This document shows positions 50,790 through 62,900 of a stretch of DNA of 64,000 nt, one piece after another (within the stretch, counting starts at the first letter, position 1; each line of letters opens with the position of its first letter). This stretch comes from Acinetobacter portensis (lineage in GTDB: Bacteria > Pseudomonadota > Gammaproteobacteria > Pseudomonadales > Moraxellaceae): NCBI RefSeq assembly GCF_023158935.1, contig NZ_CP096120.1:2294001-2358000 (forward strand). The letters are read 5' to 3'. The position numbers were made by a program, and so were the translations under genes. Below the pieces are notes generated by a model, which saw only the letters and a program-made list of their open reading frames with translations, was not told the DNA's origin and did not search any database.

Positions 50790-51962
50790 TTATTTATGCT
50801 GAATCAATAATTCTGCAATATATTCTATATACGCCTCTTCTTTCATATCGGGCTGTAATATATATTTTTGATTGGGTTGTATCCCCACACCCTCAATCAT
50901 TGCGCCTTTAGGCGTGTAGTAATGTGACACTGTCATTTGTAAGGCTGAGCCGTTCGACAGTGCAAATAATTTCTGTACGACACCTTTACCGTAGCTTTTA
51001 TCTCCCATAACCCATGCACGACCATGGTCTTTTAAAGCTGCGGTAAATACTTCTGCGGCAGATGCTGAGCGATTATTAATTAACACACCCACTTTTAACT
51101 TTTGAAATTCAGAACCTGGCAATGCTTGGAATTGCTGATCGCCTTCCGAACGACTTTTTGTAGACACAATAATGCCTTGATTCAGAAATAAATCTGCACT
51201 TTCAACCGCAGCAGATAACAAACCACCAGGGTTATTTCTTAAATCAATCAAAACACCTTTCAAACGTGATGATGCATATTGCTCAATAAGGTTCTTAATT
51301 TCATTGGCTGTATCTTGCTGAAATACTTGTACTTTAATAACAAGTATTTGGTTATTTAAAAGTTGAGCCTGAACATCTGTTTCTATTTTCTTATTTCTTA
51401 CAATGGTGATTGGAACACTTTTATCTGTCAGTTGAATATTTAAAGTAGAACCGACTGCACCTGAAAGTAAATTACGTACTTGATCGTGATTTAATTTTTT
51501 TAATTCTTGATCATCAATTTTAAAAACAATGACCCCATTTTTAAGCCCGAGTTTTGCAGAATCTGCATCGGGTTTCAGACCATGAATCACCCATTGATGT
51601 AATTGTGGATCGAAGACTAAATCAAAATCGACAGAAGCAAACTCACCTTCCGTATATTGTAAAAGTTGTTTGTAATCTTCAGGAGACAAATAACGCGAAT
51701 AATGATCTAAACCTGACACTAAACCTTTAATGGCCTGTTGGAATAAATCTTCATCATTTTTTTCGGCAACATAATTATCTTTAACAATGCCGTATATTTG
51801 GACAAAGCTTTGAATTGCCTCTACAGGCACTTCCGCATATGACTGTTCGTCATCTAAAGTTAAAACATCAGGCTGCTTGAGCGTTGGTTTAGCCCAAGCA
51901 GTAGAAAGGCTCAAACACATGAAGCATGTTGTTATTATAGCAACAAGAGTGCGTTGAACCAT
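50790..51962 (-). CDS. ctpA: S41-family C-terminal processing peptidase
   Basis: 390 residues. Signal peptide ending in a STAWA region, a helical N-terminal segment, a PDZ domain (~100-175, DADSAKLGLKNGVIVFKIDD) and the S41 core with catalytic Ser in NNRSASAAEVFTAAL and Lys in DKSYGKGVVQK. Cleaves C-termini of periplasmic proteins, probably peptidoglycan enzymes. 21 nt downstream of gpmI. Confidence 0.92.
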   Translation of the reverse strand: MVQRTLVAIITTCFMCLSLSTAWAKPTLKQPDVLTLDDEQSYAEVPVEAIQSFVQIYGIVKDNYVAEKNDEDLFQQAIKGLVSGLDHYSRYLSPEDYKQLLQYTEGEFASVDFDLVFDPQLHQWVIHGLKPDADSAKLGLKNGVIVFKIDDQELKKLNHDQVRNLLSGAVGSTLNIQLTDKSVPITIVRNKKIETDVQAQLLNNQILVIKVQVFQQDTANEIKNLIEQYASSRLKGVLIDLRNNPGGLLSAAVESADLFLNQGIIVSTKSRSEGDQQFQALPGSEFQKLKVGVLINNRSASAAEVFTAALKDHGRAWVMGDKSYGKGVVQKLFALSNGSALQMTVSHYYTPKGAMIEGVGIQPNQKYILQPDMKEEAYIEYIAELLIQHK

Positions 51963-51983
51963 TCATTCACCTTTATTTATTGT

Positions 51984-53528
51984 TTATGGCAATGTAATTA
52001 AATTACGACCTTGCATTTCTTTAGGTACTGGAATTTGCATTAAGTTTAATAATGTTGGCGCAACGTCAGCTAACACACCACCTTCCGCGATTGTAGCTTG
52101 CGTAGGACCAACATAAATAAATGGCACAAGTTCCGTTGTATGTTGAGTATGAACCTGACCACTTACGTAATCTTGCATTTGCTCAACATTACCATGATCT
52201 GCTGTCACAATCATATGACCTTTTTGTGCCATAACTGCTTCATACACTCGACCTAAACATGTATCTACAGCTTCTACGGCTTTAACAGCAGCATCAAATT
52301 TACCTGTATGCCCTACCATATCACCATTTGCATAGTTCACGACCAATAAGTCAAACTCACCAGAATTAATTGCAGCAACCAATTCATCAGTTACTTCATA
52401 TGCACTCATTTCAGGTTTTAAATCATATGTTGCAACATTTGGAGATGGAATAAGAATACGTTTTTCACCAACATATTCATCTTCACGACCACCACTGAAG
52501 AAGAATGTTACATGTGCATATTTTTCAGTTTCAGCAATACGTAATTGTGTTTTGCCTAAATCAGATAAGTATTCACCAATTGAATTTTTTAACGCTTCAG
52601 GCATATATGCCACAGGCGCATCAATTGTTGCTTGGTAACGTGTAAGCATGACAAATTTAGATAAATTTGGAACAACTTTACGTTCAAAACCTGCAAAATC
52701 TTTTTCTACAAATGCTTTCGTAATTTCACGTGCACGGTCAGCACGGAAATTCATAAATACGACGCTATCACCGTCTTGAATTTTAGCAATTTCGCCAATG
52801 CGCGTTGCTTTTACAAATTCATCTGTTTCTTCCGCAGCATACGCAAGCTCTAAACCTTCAACAGCAGTTGCAACTGTACGCGCTGCTTCACCTTCTGTAA
52901 GTAAACGATATGCTTGCTCAACACGATCCCAACGATTGTCACGATCCATTGCAAAGTAACGACCAATCATCGTCACAATACGACCTTGACCTGGATACTG
53001 AGCAAAAACAGCATCTAACTTTTCAAGCGATGGTTGAGCACTTTTTGGTGGTGTATCACGACCATCTAAGAATGCGTGTAAATAAACTTTTGCACCACGT
53101 TTTAATGCAAGTTCAACCATTGCAACAATATGATCTTCATGTGAATGTACGCCACCTTCAGACAACAAACCTAAAATGTGGACTGCACCATTTGTCGCTT
53201 TTGCTTTTTCTACAGCATCAACAAGTACTTCATGTTCGAAGAAATCACCTGTACGAATATCTTTTGTAATACGAGTAAAGTCTTGGTACAAAACACGTCC
53301 TGCACCTAAGTTCATGTGACCAACTTCTGAGTTACCCATTTGTCCATCTGGAAGACCAACATCTTCACCTGAACCAGAAATTAAACCATGCGGATGCTTT
53401 TCCTGCATTGCAGTCAAATTTGGGCGTTTTGCTGCTAAAAAAGCATTATCTTCAACCTCTACGCGGTGCCCCACACCATCCATAATGACTAAAACGTGAG
53501 GAATTTTGCCAGCAGTTGCAACCGTCAT
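51984..53528 (-). CDS. gpmI: 2,3-bisphosphoglycerate-independent phosphoglycerate mutase
   Basis: Interconverts 3- and 2-phosphoglycerate. 514 residues from ATG 53526-53528 ([20 protein letters not shown]), better spaced from AAGAG than a GTG three codons earlier. Alkaline-phosphatase-type metal sites MDGVGHR, nucleophile Ser in [22 protein letters not shown] and [10 protein letters not shown]. The first motif reads DGVG rather than the usual DGWG. Confidence 0.96.
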   Translation of the reverse strand: MTVATAGKIPHVLVIMDGVGHRVEVEDNAFLAAKRPNLTAMQEKHPHGLISGSGEDVGLPDGQMGNSEVGHMNLGAGRVLYQDFTRITKDIRTGDFFEHEVLVDAVEKAKATNGAVHILGLLSEGGVHSHEDHIVAMVELALKRGAKVYLHAFLDGRDTPPKSAQPSLEKLDAVFAQYPGQGRIVTMIGRYFAMDRDNRWDRVEQAYRLLTEGEAARTVATAVEGLELAYAAEETDEFVKATRIGEIAKIQDGDSVVFMNFRADRAREITKAFVEKDFAGFERKVVPNLSKFVMLTRYQATIDAPVAYMPEALKNSIGEYLSDLGKTQLRIAETEKYAHVTFFFSGGREDEYVGEKRILIPSPNVATYDLKPEMSAYEVTDELVAAINSGEFDLLVVNYANGDMVGHTGKFDAAVKAVEAVDTCLGRVYEAVMAQKGHMIVTADHGNVEQMQDYVSGQVHTQHTTELVPFIYVGPTQATIAEGGVLADVAPTLLNLMQIPVPKEMQGRNLITLP

Positions 53529-53652
53529 GATATACACTCTTTTCTGTTTACAAATTAATCGATATATTTTACCGAAATTTCGATAAAGACTCTATGTCCT
53601 ATCGATGGTTTAAGCCACTGATGAACATTGTTTTATTCAATTCAAAGCATTT

Positions 53653-54723
53653 TTAACGTGCGCGGTGAAGTAAATAACCACCTATCGCAAAAATGAAAAG
53701 AATTGGTAAAAATACAAACCATGCTGGAGATGGCGAATACACCAAACTTGCATATCCTAAAAAGTCTTGCAGATAGTAAAAACCTAATCCTGTAAATAAG
53801 GCGATAACTAAACGAAAACCCATAGATTGTTGGCGTAATGGACCAAAAATAAATGAACACGCAATAACAACCAAAGCAATCAATGCAAATGGAGATGCGA
53901 GTTTCTGCCAGAAAGCAAGCTGATAAGTTTTAGGTACTTGGCTATATTCATGCATATAGCTTGTGAAACTAATGAGCTGACTTGGAGATAATTTATCAGG
54001 ATCAATCGTTACCATATGCACATATTTTGGCTGTAAAGCCATTGCAAGTGGTTGTTTGTCCGATTGCTCCAACACCGCATTACCATTTGGTAATACATCC
54101 GTTCTATTTACATTTTCTAATGTCCAAGCGCCATCTTTCACAAAATTACCTTGCTCGGCAGTCGTAACGCCTCGCATATTGTAATTAGAATCTAAATCAA
54201 GAACTTGAATGTTTTTTAGCTGACCAGATGAGTTTGCATAATCAATATAAATAAAACGCTGACCTTCACGTGTCCAATATCCACGTACTGAACCTAAATC
54301 CGCAACTTGATGATGCTTCTTCGCGCTTTCTGCTTGTTCATTCGTATATGGTGTAACCCATTCACTTAGTGCAAAAGACAACGCCACCAAAATTAAAGCC
54401 GAACGAACCACCCAACCTACAATACTCCACAAGCTAATGCCTGCAGCGCGCATAATGATTAGTTCACTATTTGAAGCCAATGCCCCCAAACCAAGTACAG
54501 CACCAATTAATGCAGAAATAGGAAGAATTTCATATAAATATGTTGGAGCACCCCAAAGAACATATTTCAATGCATCTAAAGCACCATAACCTTCTTTTAA
54601 TGAACCCAATTCACCTAAGTAGGTGAAAAGAACCTGTAAACCAGCCAAAACGAGTGTTGTTCCTAGCATTGCTAGAGCAGTTGTTTTGGTCACATGTTTT
54701 GCAACAATACGGCGTGCTAACAT
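53653..54723 (-). CDS. lptG: LPS export permease LptG
   Basis: 356 residues. Transmembrane subunit of the LptB2FG transporter that extracts lipopolysaccharide or lipooligosaccharide from the inner membrane. Three N-terminal helices, a periplasmic beta-jellyroll (~130-260, GYWTREGQRFIYIDYANSSG) and three C-terminal helices. NSELIIMRAAGIS is the coupling-helix motif. Starts 2 nt after lptF. Confidence 0.94.
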   Translation of the reverse strand: MLARRIVAKHVTKTTALAMLGTTLVLAGLQVLFTYLGELGSLKEGYGALDALKYVLWGAPTYLYEILPISALIGAVLGLGALASNSELIIMRAAGISLWSIVGWVVRSALILVALSFALSEWVTPYTNEQAESAKKHHQVADLGSVRGYWTREGQRFIYIDYANSSGQLKNIQVLDLDSNYNMRGVTTAEQGNFVKDGAWTLENVNRTDVLPNGNAVLEQSDKQPLAMALQPKYVHMVTIDPDKLSPSQLISFTSYMHEYSQVPKTYQLAFWQKLASPFALIALVVIACSFIFGPLRQQSMGFRLVIALFTGLGFYYLQDFLGYASLVYSPSPAWFVFLPILFIFAIGGYLLHRAR

Positions 54724-54725
54724 TT

Positions 54726-55826
54726 TTAAGACCCCACTCGTTGAATTTGTTTCTTAATTTTTGGTGCAAGGCTTGGCTTTCGTAAAAACAGTATTGCAAC
54801 ACCTGAATAAATGAATAACGCTACAGGGTACGCCCATGCACCTAATTCTTCTTTACTAATACGAGTTTTAATTGCCATTAAGACCACAATTAAACTGGCA
54901 AAAATTAATAATGCAGGGAATAATTTTAAATAACGACCTTGACGTGGACTAACTTCAGAAAGTGCAAGTGAAAGAATAAGTGCAACAACCATCGCAAATG
55001 GAACATATACACGCCACCATAACTCGCTAGAAACCACAGCATCATCTCTATTTTGCCAAAGCTTAGATGTTGGTAAAGCTTCAACTTCCGTACTCTCAAA
55101 CTTCGCTTCTTTATTATTTTCTAAACGTAAACGATAAGACTGAAATTCAATATGCGTATATTTAGGGCTATTTGCAAAAATCTCGTAACGGCGACCTTCA
55201 GTTAAATCGACCACATTGGCACTGTCATTTGGCATTTCAATTCGAGTTGCTTCTTTTGCCAAAATCACCACATCTGGTTGCCCTTCTCTATCTGCTTTTT
55301 GATAGAAAAAAATATCTTTTAGATTTTTACGATCTTCGGACAAATCACTCGCATAAATAGTATATGCACCTGAAGATACAAATTCTTTAGGTCGAACCAA
55401 GTCAAAACCTGTTCTTACGGCTTGAGCAGATGTTAACTCCTCAAACTGACGTAATCCCCATGGTGCAGCCCATAACATTAAAAATGATTGAACAGCTAAA
55501 AACACAACCGTCATAGGAACAAGTAAGCGACCTAATTTATTACGGCTAATACCACTGCTGTTAAATACAGCCATTTCATGGTCGACATATAAACGACCAA
55601 AAACTAGCATTAATGCAATGAAAAAGCCTAAAGGAAGAATTAGCGTTAAAAATTCAGGTAAGCGATAACCAATGATGCTAAATAAAATACTAGCGTCTAA
55701 ACGACCTTGTGCCGCAACGCCAAAATATTTGATCAAACGACCACCCATCATGATCAAGGTCAATAAGGAGACCACCACCAATGATGTCGATACAACTTGC
55801 TTGACCAGATAACGTCGAATAATCAA
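54726..55826 (-). CDS. lptF: LPS export permease LptF
   Basis: 366 residues if started at TTG 55824-55826 (LIIRRYLVKQVVSTSLVVVS), which has GGAAG 6 nt upstream and agrees with the family's MIIxRYL start; the frame is open 13 codons further. Same architecture as LptG, with coupling helix HEMAVFNSSGISRNKLG. Cotranscribed with lptG; LptF is partner in LptB2FG. Divergent from pepA. Confidence 0.94.
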   Translation of the reverse strand: MIIRRYLVKQVVSTSLVVVSLLTLIMMGGRLIKYFGVAAQGRLDASILFSIIGYRLPEFLTLILPLGFFIALMLVFGRLYVDHEMAVFNSSGISRNKLGRLLVPMTVVFLAVQSFLMLWAAPWGLRQFEELTSAQAVRTGFDLVRPKEFVSSGAYTIYASDLSEDRKNLKDIFFYQKADREGQPDVVILAKEATRIEMPNDSANVVDLTEGRRYEIFANSPKYTHIEFQSYRLRLENNKEAKFESTEVEALPTSKLWQNRDDAVVSSELWWRVYVPFAMVVALILSLALSEVSPRQGRYLKLFPALLIFASLIVVLMAIKTRISKEELGAWAYPVALFIYSGVAILFLRKPSLAPKIKKQIQRVGS

Positions 55827-55967
55827 ATTAATTCTTCCAAAAAAACTGGGTAAAAAAACCAACACTAGTTTACCCTAATGTTGAAAATATAGAACTATAC
55901 TCATGTTGCACATTGAAACGCTATTCATCAAAATGCTTCAATAGAACTAAACCTTACAAAGGCATGA

Positions 55968-57825
<1,858 letters not shown>

Positions 57826-57846
57826 GCTATAAAATAAAGGAGAAAG

Positions 57847-58455
57847 ATGGTGGCATTAAATGTCGGACAAGATTTTAAACAGCGTTGGTTAGAAGCACCC
57901 GAAGCTGTGCGTCAAGCATATCTTGATGACCTCCATCGTATCTTCGATATTCTAAAACCTGAAGTTCAATTACAAGCTTGGATTGAACGAGACAAGCAAG
58001 AACAGCAAAAGTCTTTGCAAAAAATTGATGTCGCTTATGCAGAATTAAAAGCACAATTAATTGAAGAAGCGCGTATTCGCCATCAACAAGCTTTAGAAAA
58101 AAAGCTAGAAGATAAACGTGCTGAAGAAGCCGCTTTTGCCAAACAACTTCAACTGGATGAAGAGCGAAAATTTGCTGAACAAGCGAAAGAACTTCAAATT
58201 ATTCGTCAAGATTTAGTTCAAGAAACGCAAAGCTACACCAATCGCTATGAAAAAAACCCTAAGAATATTGCAGATAATTTATCTGTAAAAGATAGTGAAA
58301 TGTTATCTGAACTTGATAGCGTTCGTATTCGCTTGGAATTAGAAGCAGAAAGTTTAATTGAACAAGCAGTTACTGTATTTCGAGCGAAATTACATGCAGC
58401 AACTCAAGAAGAAATTGAATATATTTTGAAAAGTTCGAAATTTTCAGATCAATAA
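57847..58455 (+). CDS. uncharacterised coiled-coil protein
   Basis: 202 residues, not recognised. No signal peptide or membrane helix. N-terminal helical region FKQRWLEAPEAVRQAYLDDL, then a highly charged Glu/Lys/Gln-rich coiled coil (~residues 55-125), then a segment (NRYEKNPKNIADNLSVKD) and a C-terminal helix. 21 nt after holC with AAAGGAG at the start, so probably cotranscribed with pepA-holC. Cytoplasmic by composition. Confidence 0.75.
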   Translation: MVALNVGQDFKQRWLEAPEAVRQAYLDDLHRIFDILKPEVQLQAWIERDKQEQQKSLQKIDVAYAELKAQLIEEARIRHQQALEKKLEDKRAEEAAFAKQLQLDEERKFAEQAKELQIIRQDLVQETQSYTNRYEKNPKNIADNLSVKDSEMLSELDSVRIRLELEAESLIEQAVTVFRAKLHAATQEEIEYILKSSKFSDQ

Positions 58456-58475
58456 TTTAATTTTATATCTATCAA

Positions 58476-58511
58476 AGATCTAAAGTACTTCAAATAAGGT
58501 ACTTTAGATCT
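58476..58511. terminator. bidirectional hairpin between convergent genes
   Basis: Perfect 13-bp inverted repeat AGATCTAAAGTAC / GTACTTTAGATCT with a 10-nt loop, between the coiled-coil gene and the dedA-like gene. No strong U-tract directly follows, so termination may be partial; the symmetric position suggests it serves both. Confidence 0.6.
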
Positions 58512-58531
58512 TAGCTTTATAATTTTTATAA

Positions 58532-59077
58532 TTAAAATAAATCTACAACCGCATGTAGCGTATGACCTAAGCCATAGCCAATACCAAGCAATGCACCAAT
58601 CCAAAGCATACCACCAATAATATTGTATGCAGTAAATGATCCAAAATTCATATGTGTAGCACCCGCTGCAAATGGTGCAAACGAACGAACAAATGGAACA
58701 AAGCGTGCAACTAAAATCGTTTTTCCGCCGTGCTTGGTAAAATAATGATTCGTTTTAACTAAATATTCAGGTTTAAAGTAACGTGTATGTTTGTTGAAAT
58801 ACTTAATACCTAAAATGCTACCTGTATAATAATTTACGGTATAGCCCAAAGTACTTGCAGTAAATAGCGTAATCGCCATGTAATGTAAATGAATCACGTC
58901 TGTTGTTGAACATAGCGCACCTATTGCTAGAAGCAAGCTATCTCCAGGCAGGAAAAACATGAATACCGAACCTGTTTCTGCAAAAATTACCAAAAATAAA
59001 ATTGCATAAATCCATACGCCATAGTTTTCTAACAATACTGGCAACCACTGTTCAAGGTTCAGTAAAAAATCAAACAT
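58532..59077 (-). CDS. DedA/VTT-domain membrane protein
   Basis: 181 residues. Helices at the N-terminus, the family core GDSLLLAIGALC, and RFVPFVRSFAPFAAGATHM before the last helices, including the conserved FxRFxPxxR-type motif. DedA proteins affect membrane potential and recycle undecaprenyl phosphate or phospholipids across the membrane. Monocistronic. Confidence 0.9.
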   Translation of the reverse strand: MFDFLLNLEQWLPVLLENYGVWIYAILFLVIFAETGSVFMFFLPGDSLLLAIGALCSTTDVIHLHYMAITLFTASTLGYTVNYYTGSILGIKYFNKHTRYFKPEYLVKTNHYFTKHGGKTILVARFVPFVRSFAPFAAGATHMNFGSFTAYNIIGGMLWIGALLGIGYGLGHTLHAVVDLF

Positions 59078-59133
59078 CTACACCTTTCCCAAATTTACAC
59101 TTCTTCTATTTAAACACTAAAATGCACTAAAAA

Positions 59134-59167
59134 ATAAAAAAACAGTCTAATTTTTCAACTAGACTGC
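59134..59167 (-). terminator. terminator of the ribD-ribE operon
   Basis: Minus strand CAGTCTA-(10 nt)-TAGACTG followed by TTTTTTTATTTTT, 21 nt after the ribE stop. Confidence 0.88.
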
Positions 59168-59187
59168 TTATTTTTCACTCTAATAGC

Positions 59188-59847
59188 TTATTTTAAAAAG
59201 CCATTTTCAGCAAGGAAGTCCATACTAATTTTTGATTGTTGTTTTGTTTCAGCAGCTTTATTACCTAGTAATAAACGCTCTATATAACGTGCTAAAACAT
59301 CAACCTCTAAATTTACTTTAGCACCTACTTGCCAAGTACCGATATTGGTTCTTTCCGCTGTATGTGGAATTAAATTAAGGCTAATCACATTTCCACGCAA
59401 ATAATTGATCGTTAAACTAATACCATCAACAGTAACCGAGCCTTTTTCTGCCAAATAACGTGCAATTTCTACAGGCGCAGTCACTTCATAATAAATTGAA
59501 CGAGCATCTGCTTTAACAACTGTAATTTCGCCAACAGCATCTACATGTCCACTTACAATATGCCCACCAAATCGTGTAGTTGGAAGCATCGCTTTTTCAA
59601 CATTTACACGTTGACCAACCTTCCATTGACCTAAAGTTGTACGATTTAAGCTTTCTCGAGAAACATCAGCTGCATACCAATGATCCCCCCAGTCCGTAAC
59701 TGTAAGGCAAATACCATTGGTCGCAATTGAATCACCCAAATGCACATCTGACATATCGAGGTCTGTTTGAATGCGTAAACGAACATCTCCGCCTACACTT
59801 TGCAAACTTTCAACTTTTCCAACGCTTTCAATAATGCCTGTAAACAT
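59188..59847 (-). CDS. ribE: riboflavin synthase alpha subunit
   Basis: Makes riboflavin from two 6,7-dimethyl-8-ribityllumazines. 219 residues from ATG 59845-59847 (MFTGIIESVGKVESL). Two lumazine-binding repeats: the first has NGICLTVTDWGDHWYAADV and the second VDGISLTINYL. Last gene of nrdR-ribD-(methylase)-ribE. The 18 codons open upstream are rejected because MFTGI is the universal family start. Confidence 0.97.
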   Translation of the reverse strand: MFTGIIESVGKVESLQSVGGDVRLRIQTDLDMSDVHLGDSIATNGICLTVTDWGDHWYAADVSRESLNRTTLGQWKVGQRVNVEKAMLPTTRFGGHIVSGHVDAVGEITVVKADARSIYYEVTAPVEIARYLAEKGSVTVDGISLTINYLRGNVISLNLIPHTAERTNIGTWQVGAKVNLEVDVLARYIERLLLGNKAAETKQQSKISMDFLAENGFLK

Positions 59848-59872
59848 AGGTTTTCTCAAATATTGTAGACTT

Positions 59873-61177
59873 TTACCATAATGCCAATTGCGTGCTAACA
59901 CCTGTCGTGTCTACACCGCCTAGTTCTGCAAAATGATGTAATTGACCAAGCAACTGACGAATTGGTGGTCCAGATTTACCATGCGTATCGGTAATCACAA
60001 TAAACTCTAGCACGCGCGCTCTTTCTGACTGACGCTGTTTACTCACGCGATAGCGCGGCACATCTTGCGTTAAAAGTGTTACACGTCCACGTTTTAAGTT
60101 GGCTTGTAATAAATCTGTCGCGCTAATATTACCATCGGTAGAGTAGCTCGTCAGAATATATCGTGCATTGATCGTTGCCAATAAATTTTCATAAGCTTCT
60201 TGAGCATGTTTAGAAGAGTTATATGGACTTGGTCTTTCTTTACGCCAAGCGCGGTCAATACCACTCTTAAAACCCTTAGTATCTGGGGTTGGTAAATTGT
60301 TTTGATCCCAAAGCGTTAATGCATTTAAAACATGGTAGTTACTGCTATACGCATGTTGATTATAAGGTGGATCTAAATAAGCAACATCTACTTCAAAGCC
60401 ACTCATTTGGTTTGCTAAGTGTTGAGCATCTACACACCACACTTCAGCCGCAGGTTTTTTTCCATCTGCATGTGGATCTATATTTTCACAAAAACGACTT
60501 GGCGTTAACCAAAGTAAAGATTCAATACGCTCTAATGCCGTTTGCGTTTTACCGCCCCATCCATGATGAAAGCTTTTAAATACGCCAGATGTATTACTCA
60601 CAAAACTTGCTGAATATAATAATGGAGCAAGTAAAGCAGACATCTCTACATCATTAATTGCACCTTGTGCTTGCCATACTGCAATTTGCTGACGAATCGC
60701 ATCAATACGCATACCATTACGACGTTTAAAGAATAGACGATCTTTTGCAGGGTCATAAACTTCATCATCTCTTGGACAAAGATTATGCGTGACCCAACCT
60801 TTTACCCCAGGTAAACGGTTTAGATAATCAATCGCTTTTTGATATCCACCAAGTTCTTTAAATTCAGGCGCTTCTGTACAAGATAAAATTGCACTATTTA
60901 AAGCATGGCTATACGGTTCCCAATCATTGGCAATAACGCGATAACCATTTTGACGTGCCAAGCGTGAAACCACACCTGAACCTGCAAAAAAATCTGCAAA
61001 AATAGGCGAGCGACCATCTTTTCGATTTAAAGTTCCCGTACTCTCAAGCGCTTCTAAAATCAGATGTAATAAACGACGTTTGTTTCCTAAATAAGGAACC
61101 AATTGATGGAAAAGGTATTCATCGGTAGTACGCGCCGCATGACGACGCTTGTGGTAAACCGTAGACTCTGGATTCAT
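59873..61177 (-). CDS. N6-adenine DNA methyltransferase (D12 class)
   Basis: 434 residues from ATG 61175-61177 (MNPESTVYHKRRHAA), four nt after AAGAGA and overlapping the ribD stop (ATGA). SAM-binding motif I FADFFAGSGVVSRLA and catalytic motif IV DVAYLDPPYNQHAYS are present, in the order of D12-class enzymes (FxGxG then DPPY), with a YLGNKRRLLHLI N-terminus. No restriction gene is adjacent, so it is an orphan methylase. It resembles the chromosomal adenine methylase reported in A. baumannii, but the identity is from memory. Confidence 0.9.
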   Translation of the reverse strand: MNPESTVYHKRRHAARTTDEYLFHQLVPYLGNKRRLLHLILEALESTGTLNRKDGRSPIFADFFAGSGVVSRLARQNGYRVIANDWEPYSHALNSAILSCTEAPEFKELGGYQKAIDYLNRLPGVKGWVTHNLCPRDDEVYDPAKDRLFFKRRNGMRIDAIRQQIAVWQAQGAINDVEMSALLAPLLYSASFVSNTSGVFKSFHHGWGGKTQTALERIESLLWLTPSRFCENIDPHADGKKPAAEVWCVDAQHLANQMSGFEVDVAYLDPPYNQHAYSSNYHVLNALTLWDQNNLPTPDTKGFKSGIDRAWRKERPSPYNSSKHAQEAYENLLATINARYILTSYSTDGNISATDLLQANLKRGRVTLLTQDVPRYRVSKQRQSERARVLEFIVITDTHGKSGPPIRQLLGQLHHFAELGGVDTTGVSTQLALW

Positions 61178-62280
61178 ACTGTCTCTTGAGAAGAAGGAAT
61201 GAGTTTTAAACAAACATCATTCCCTACTTGGGTAACATCTATAAGCTTAAAACGAAGTTGCTCTGCCATAAGGCTAAATTCCGCGTTAAACATTGCACGA
61301 GCGGTTTGCCCTAAAAAAGTGGGCGCAACATAACTAATTAATTCATCTACTAATTGCTCTTTTAAAAATGCAGTTGATAGCGTTGCCCCTGCCTCAACCA
61401 ATACATCATAAATTTGATATTGCTGTGCTAGAGTTTGTAATAGTTCTTTTAAAGGCTGAGTTTGTAATTGAATCACACCTAAATCTTCAAGTTCTTTACG
61501 ATATGGCCCCATCACCATTACAGTTTCAGACTGCTCTAAAATTTTAGCTGTTAATGGCAAACGCCCTTGTCTATCTAAAACTATACGTAAAGGCTGAACA
61601 ACTGTAGATAGATCTTCTACACCATTCAGTTGTCTTACATTAAGCTGACAATCATCGGCTAAAACAGTTTCAATACCTGTAATCACAGCACCTGAAATTG
61701 CACGCCAATGTTGAACATCTTGTCGAGCTTCACGCCCAGTAATCCATTTAGACTCACCTGAAGCCATTGCAGTGCGACCATCTAAACTTGATGCAACTTT
61801 TAACCGCACATATGGCATGCCTGTTGCCATTGTTTTTAAGAAACCTAAATTAAGTTGATGCGCTTCTGCTTCACAAACGCCCACTTCAACATCAATACCT
61901 GCATCTTTTAAAATTTGTACGCCTTTACCTGCCACCAAAGGATTTGGATCTGGGCAAGCAACAACAACTTTTGCCACACCTGCCTCAACCAAACCTTTTG
62001 CACAAGGAGGCGTTCTACCATAGTGCGCACAAGGCTCTAGAGTGACATAAGCTGTTGCACCTTTCGCATGTTCGCCAGCTTCTCGCATTGCAAACACTTC
62101 TGCATGGGGCTGACCCGCTTTAGGATGAAAACCCTCACCCACCAATTGACCATTTTTAACAATGACACAGCCAACGTTTGGATTAGGCTTTGTTGAATAT
62201 TGCCCAAGTTTTGCAAGCGTGATGGCACGTTGCATCCACACCTGATCTTGGTGTTTTGGATTTTGAATGAACTCAGACAT
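61174..62280 (-). CDS. ribD: bifunctional riboflavin biosynthesis deaminase/reductase
   Basis: 368 residues from ATG 62278-62280 (MSEFIQNPKHQDQVWMQRAI). Deaminase domain with zinc motif HAEVFA and PCAHYGRTPPCA; reductase domain with VRLKVASSLDGRTAMASGES and LVEAGATLSTAF. Converts the pyrimidine intermediate of riboflavin by deamination then ribosyl reduction. Follows nrdR by 19 nt and is coupled to the methylase gene. Confidence 0.97.
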   Translation of the reverse strand: MSEFIQNPKHQDQVWMQRAITLAKLGQYSTKPNPNVGCVIVKNGQLVGEGFHPKAGQPHAEVFAMREAGEHAKGATAYVTLEPCAHYGRTPPCAKGLVEAGVAKVVVACPDPNPLVAGKGVQILKDAGIDVEVGVCEAEAHQLNLGFLKTMATGMPYVRLKVASSLDGRTAMASGESKWITGREARQDVQHWRAISGAVITGIETVLADDCQLNVRQLNGVEDLSTVVQPLRIVLDRQGRLPLTAKILEQSETVMVMGPYRKELEDLGVIQLQTQPLKELLQTLAQQYQIYDVLVEAGATLSTAFLKEQLVDELISYVAPTFLGQTARAMFNAEFSLMAEQLRFKLIDVTQVGNDVCLKLIPSSQETV

Positions 62281-62299
62281 GGTGTACAAATCTCTAAAC

Positions 62300-62764
62300 T
62301 TAATCTTGAAGATCACGTTGTTGCATTTGCTCAATTTGGCGACGAAATGCTTCTACATCTTGGAAATCTTGATAAACAGATGCAAAACGTACATATGCAA
62401 CATGATCTAAAGCAAATAATGACTGCATGACAATTTCGCCAATGGTCCGAGATTTCACATCTCGTTCGCCAAGTCTACGAATTTGTAAGTGGATATCACT
62501 TAATACTGTTTCGATTTGCTCTTGAGTTACAGGACGTTTTTGTAAAGCATGCATCAGTGAACGGCGCATTTTAGCTTCATCAAAGGGTTCACTTTTCCCA
62601 TCCGATTTAATGACGCGTGGCATTACAACTTCGTATGTTTCAAAAGTTGTAAAACGCTCACCACAACTAATACATTCACGACGTCGACGAATTTGACAGC
62701 CTTCAGCAGCCAAACGCGAATCTATCACTCTACTATCTTCGGCGTTGCAAAAAGGACAATGCAT
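62300..62764 (-). CDS. nrdR: transcriptional repressor NrdR
   Basis: Represses ribonucleotide reductase genes when dATP is high. 154 residues from ATG 62762-62764 ([17 protein letters not shown]). N-terminal zinc ribbon CPFC...CISC and a following ATP-cone ([20 protein letters not shown]). nrdR-ribD is conserved in gammaproteobacteria. Confidence 0.97.
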   Translation of the reverse strand: MHCPFCNAEDSRVIDSRLAAEGCQIRRRRECISCGERFTTFETYEVVMPRVIKSDGKSEPFDEAKMRRSLMHALQKRPVTQEQIETVLSDIHLQIRRLGERDVKSRTIGEIVMQSLFALDHVAYVRFASVYQDFQDVEAFRRQIEQMQQRDLQD

Positions 62765-62848
62765 AGCGGTTTTATTAAACAAATTTCAATGAGTTTAGAG
62801 TGTAGCAAAAATAATGGTATTTGTAGAGTATTGTTCTAGATATGGAAA

Positions 62849-62875
62849 TAAAACAGCCCTTTCGGGCTGTTTTAT
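62849..62875 (-). terminator. terminator after amtB
   Basis: Minus strand AAAACAGCCC-gaa-AGGGCTGTTTT followed by ATTTCC; stem of about 10 bp, 26 nt after the amtB stop and 85 nt before nrdR. Confidence 0.85.
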
Positions 62876-62900
62876 ACTATATGTTGATAATATGTTTTTA

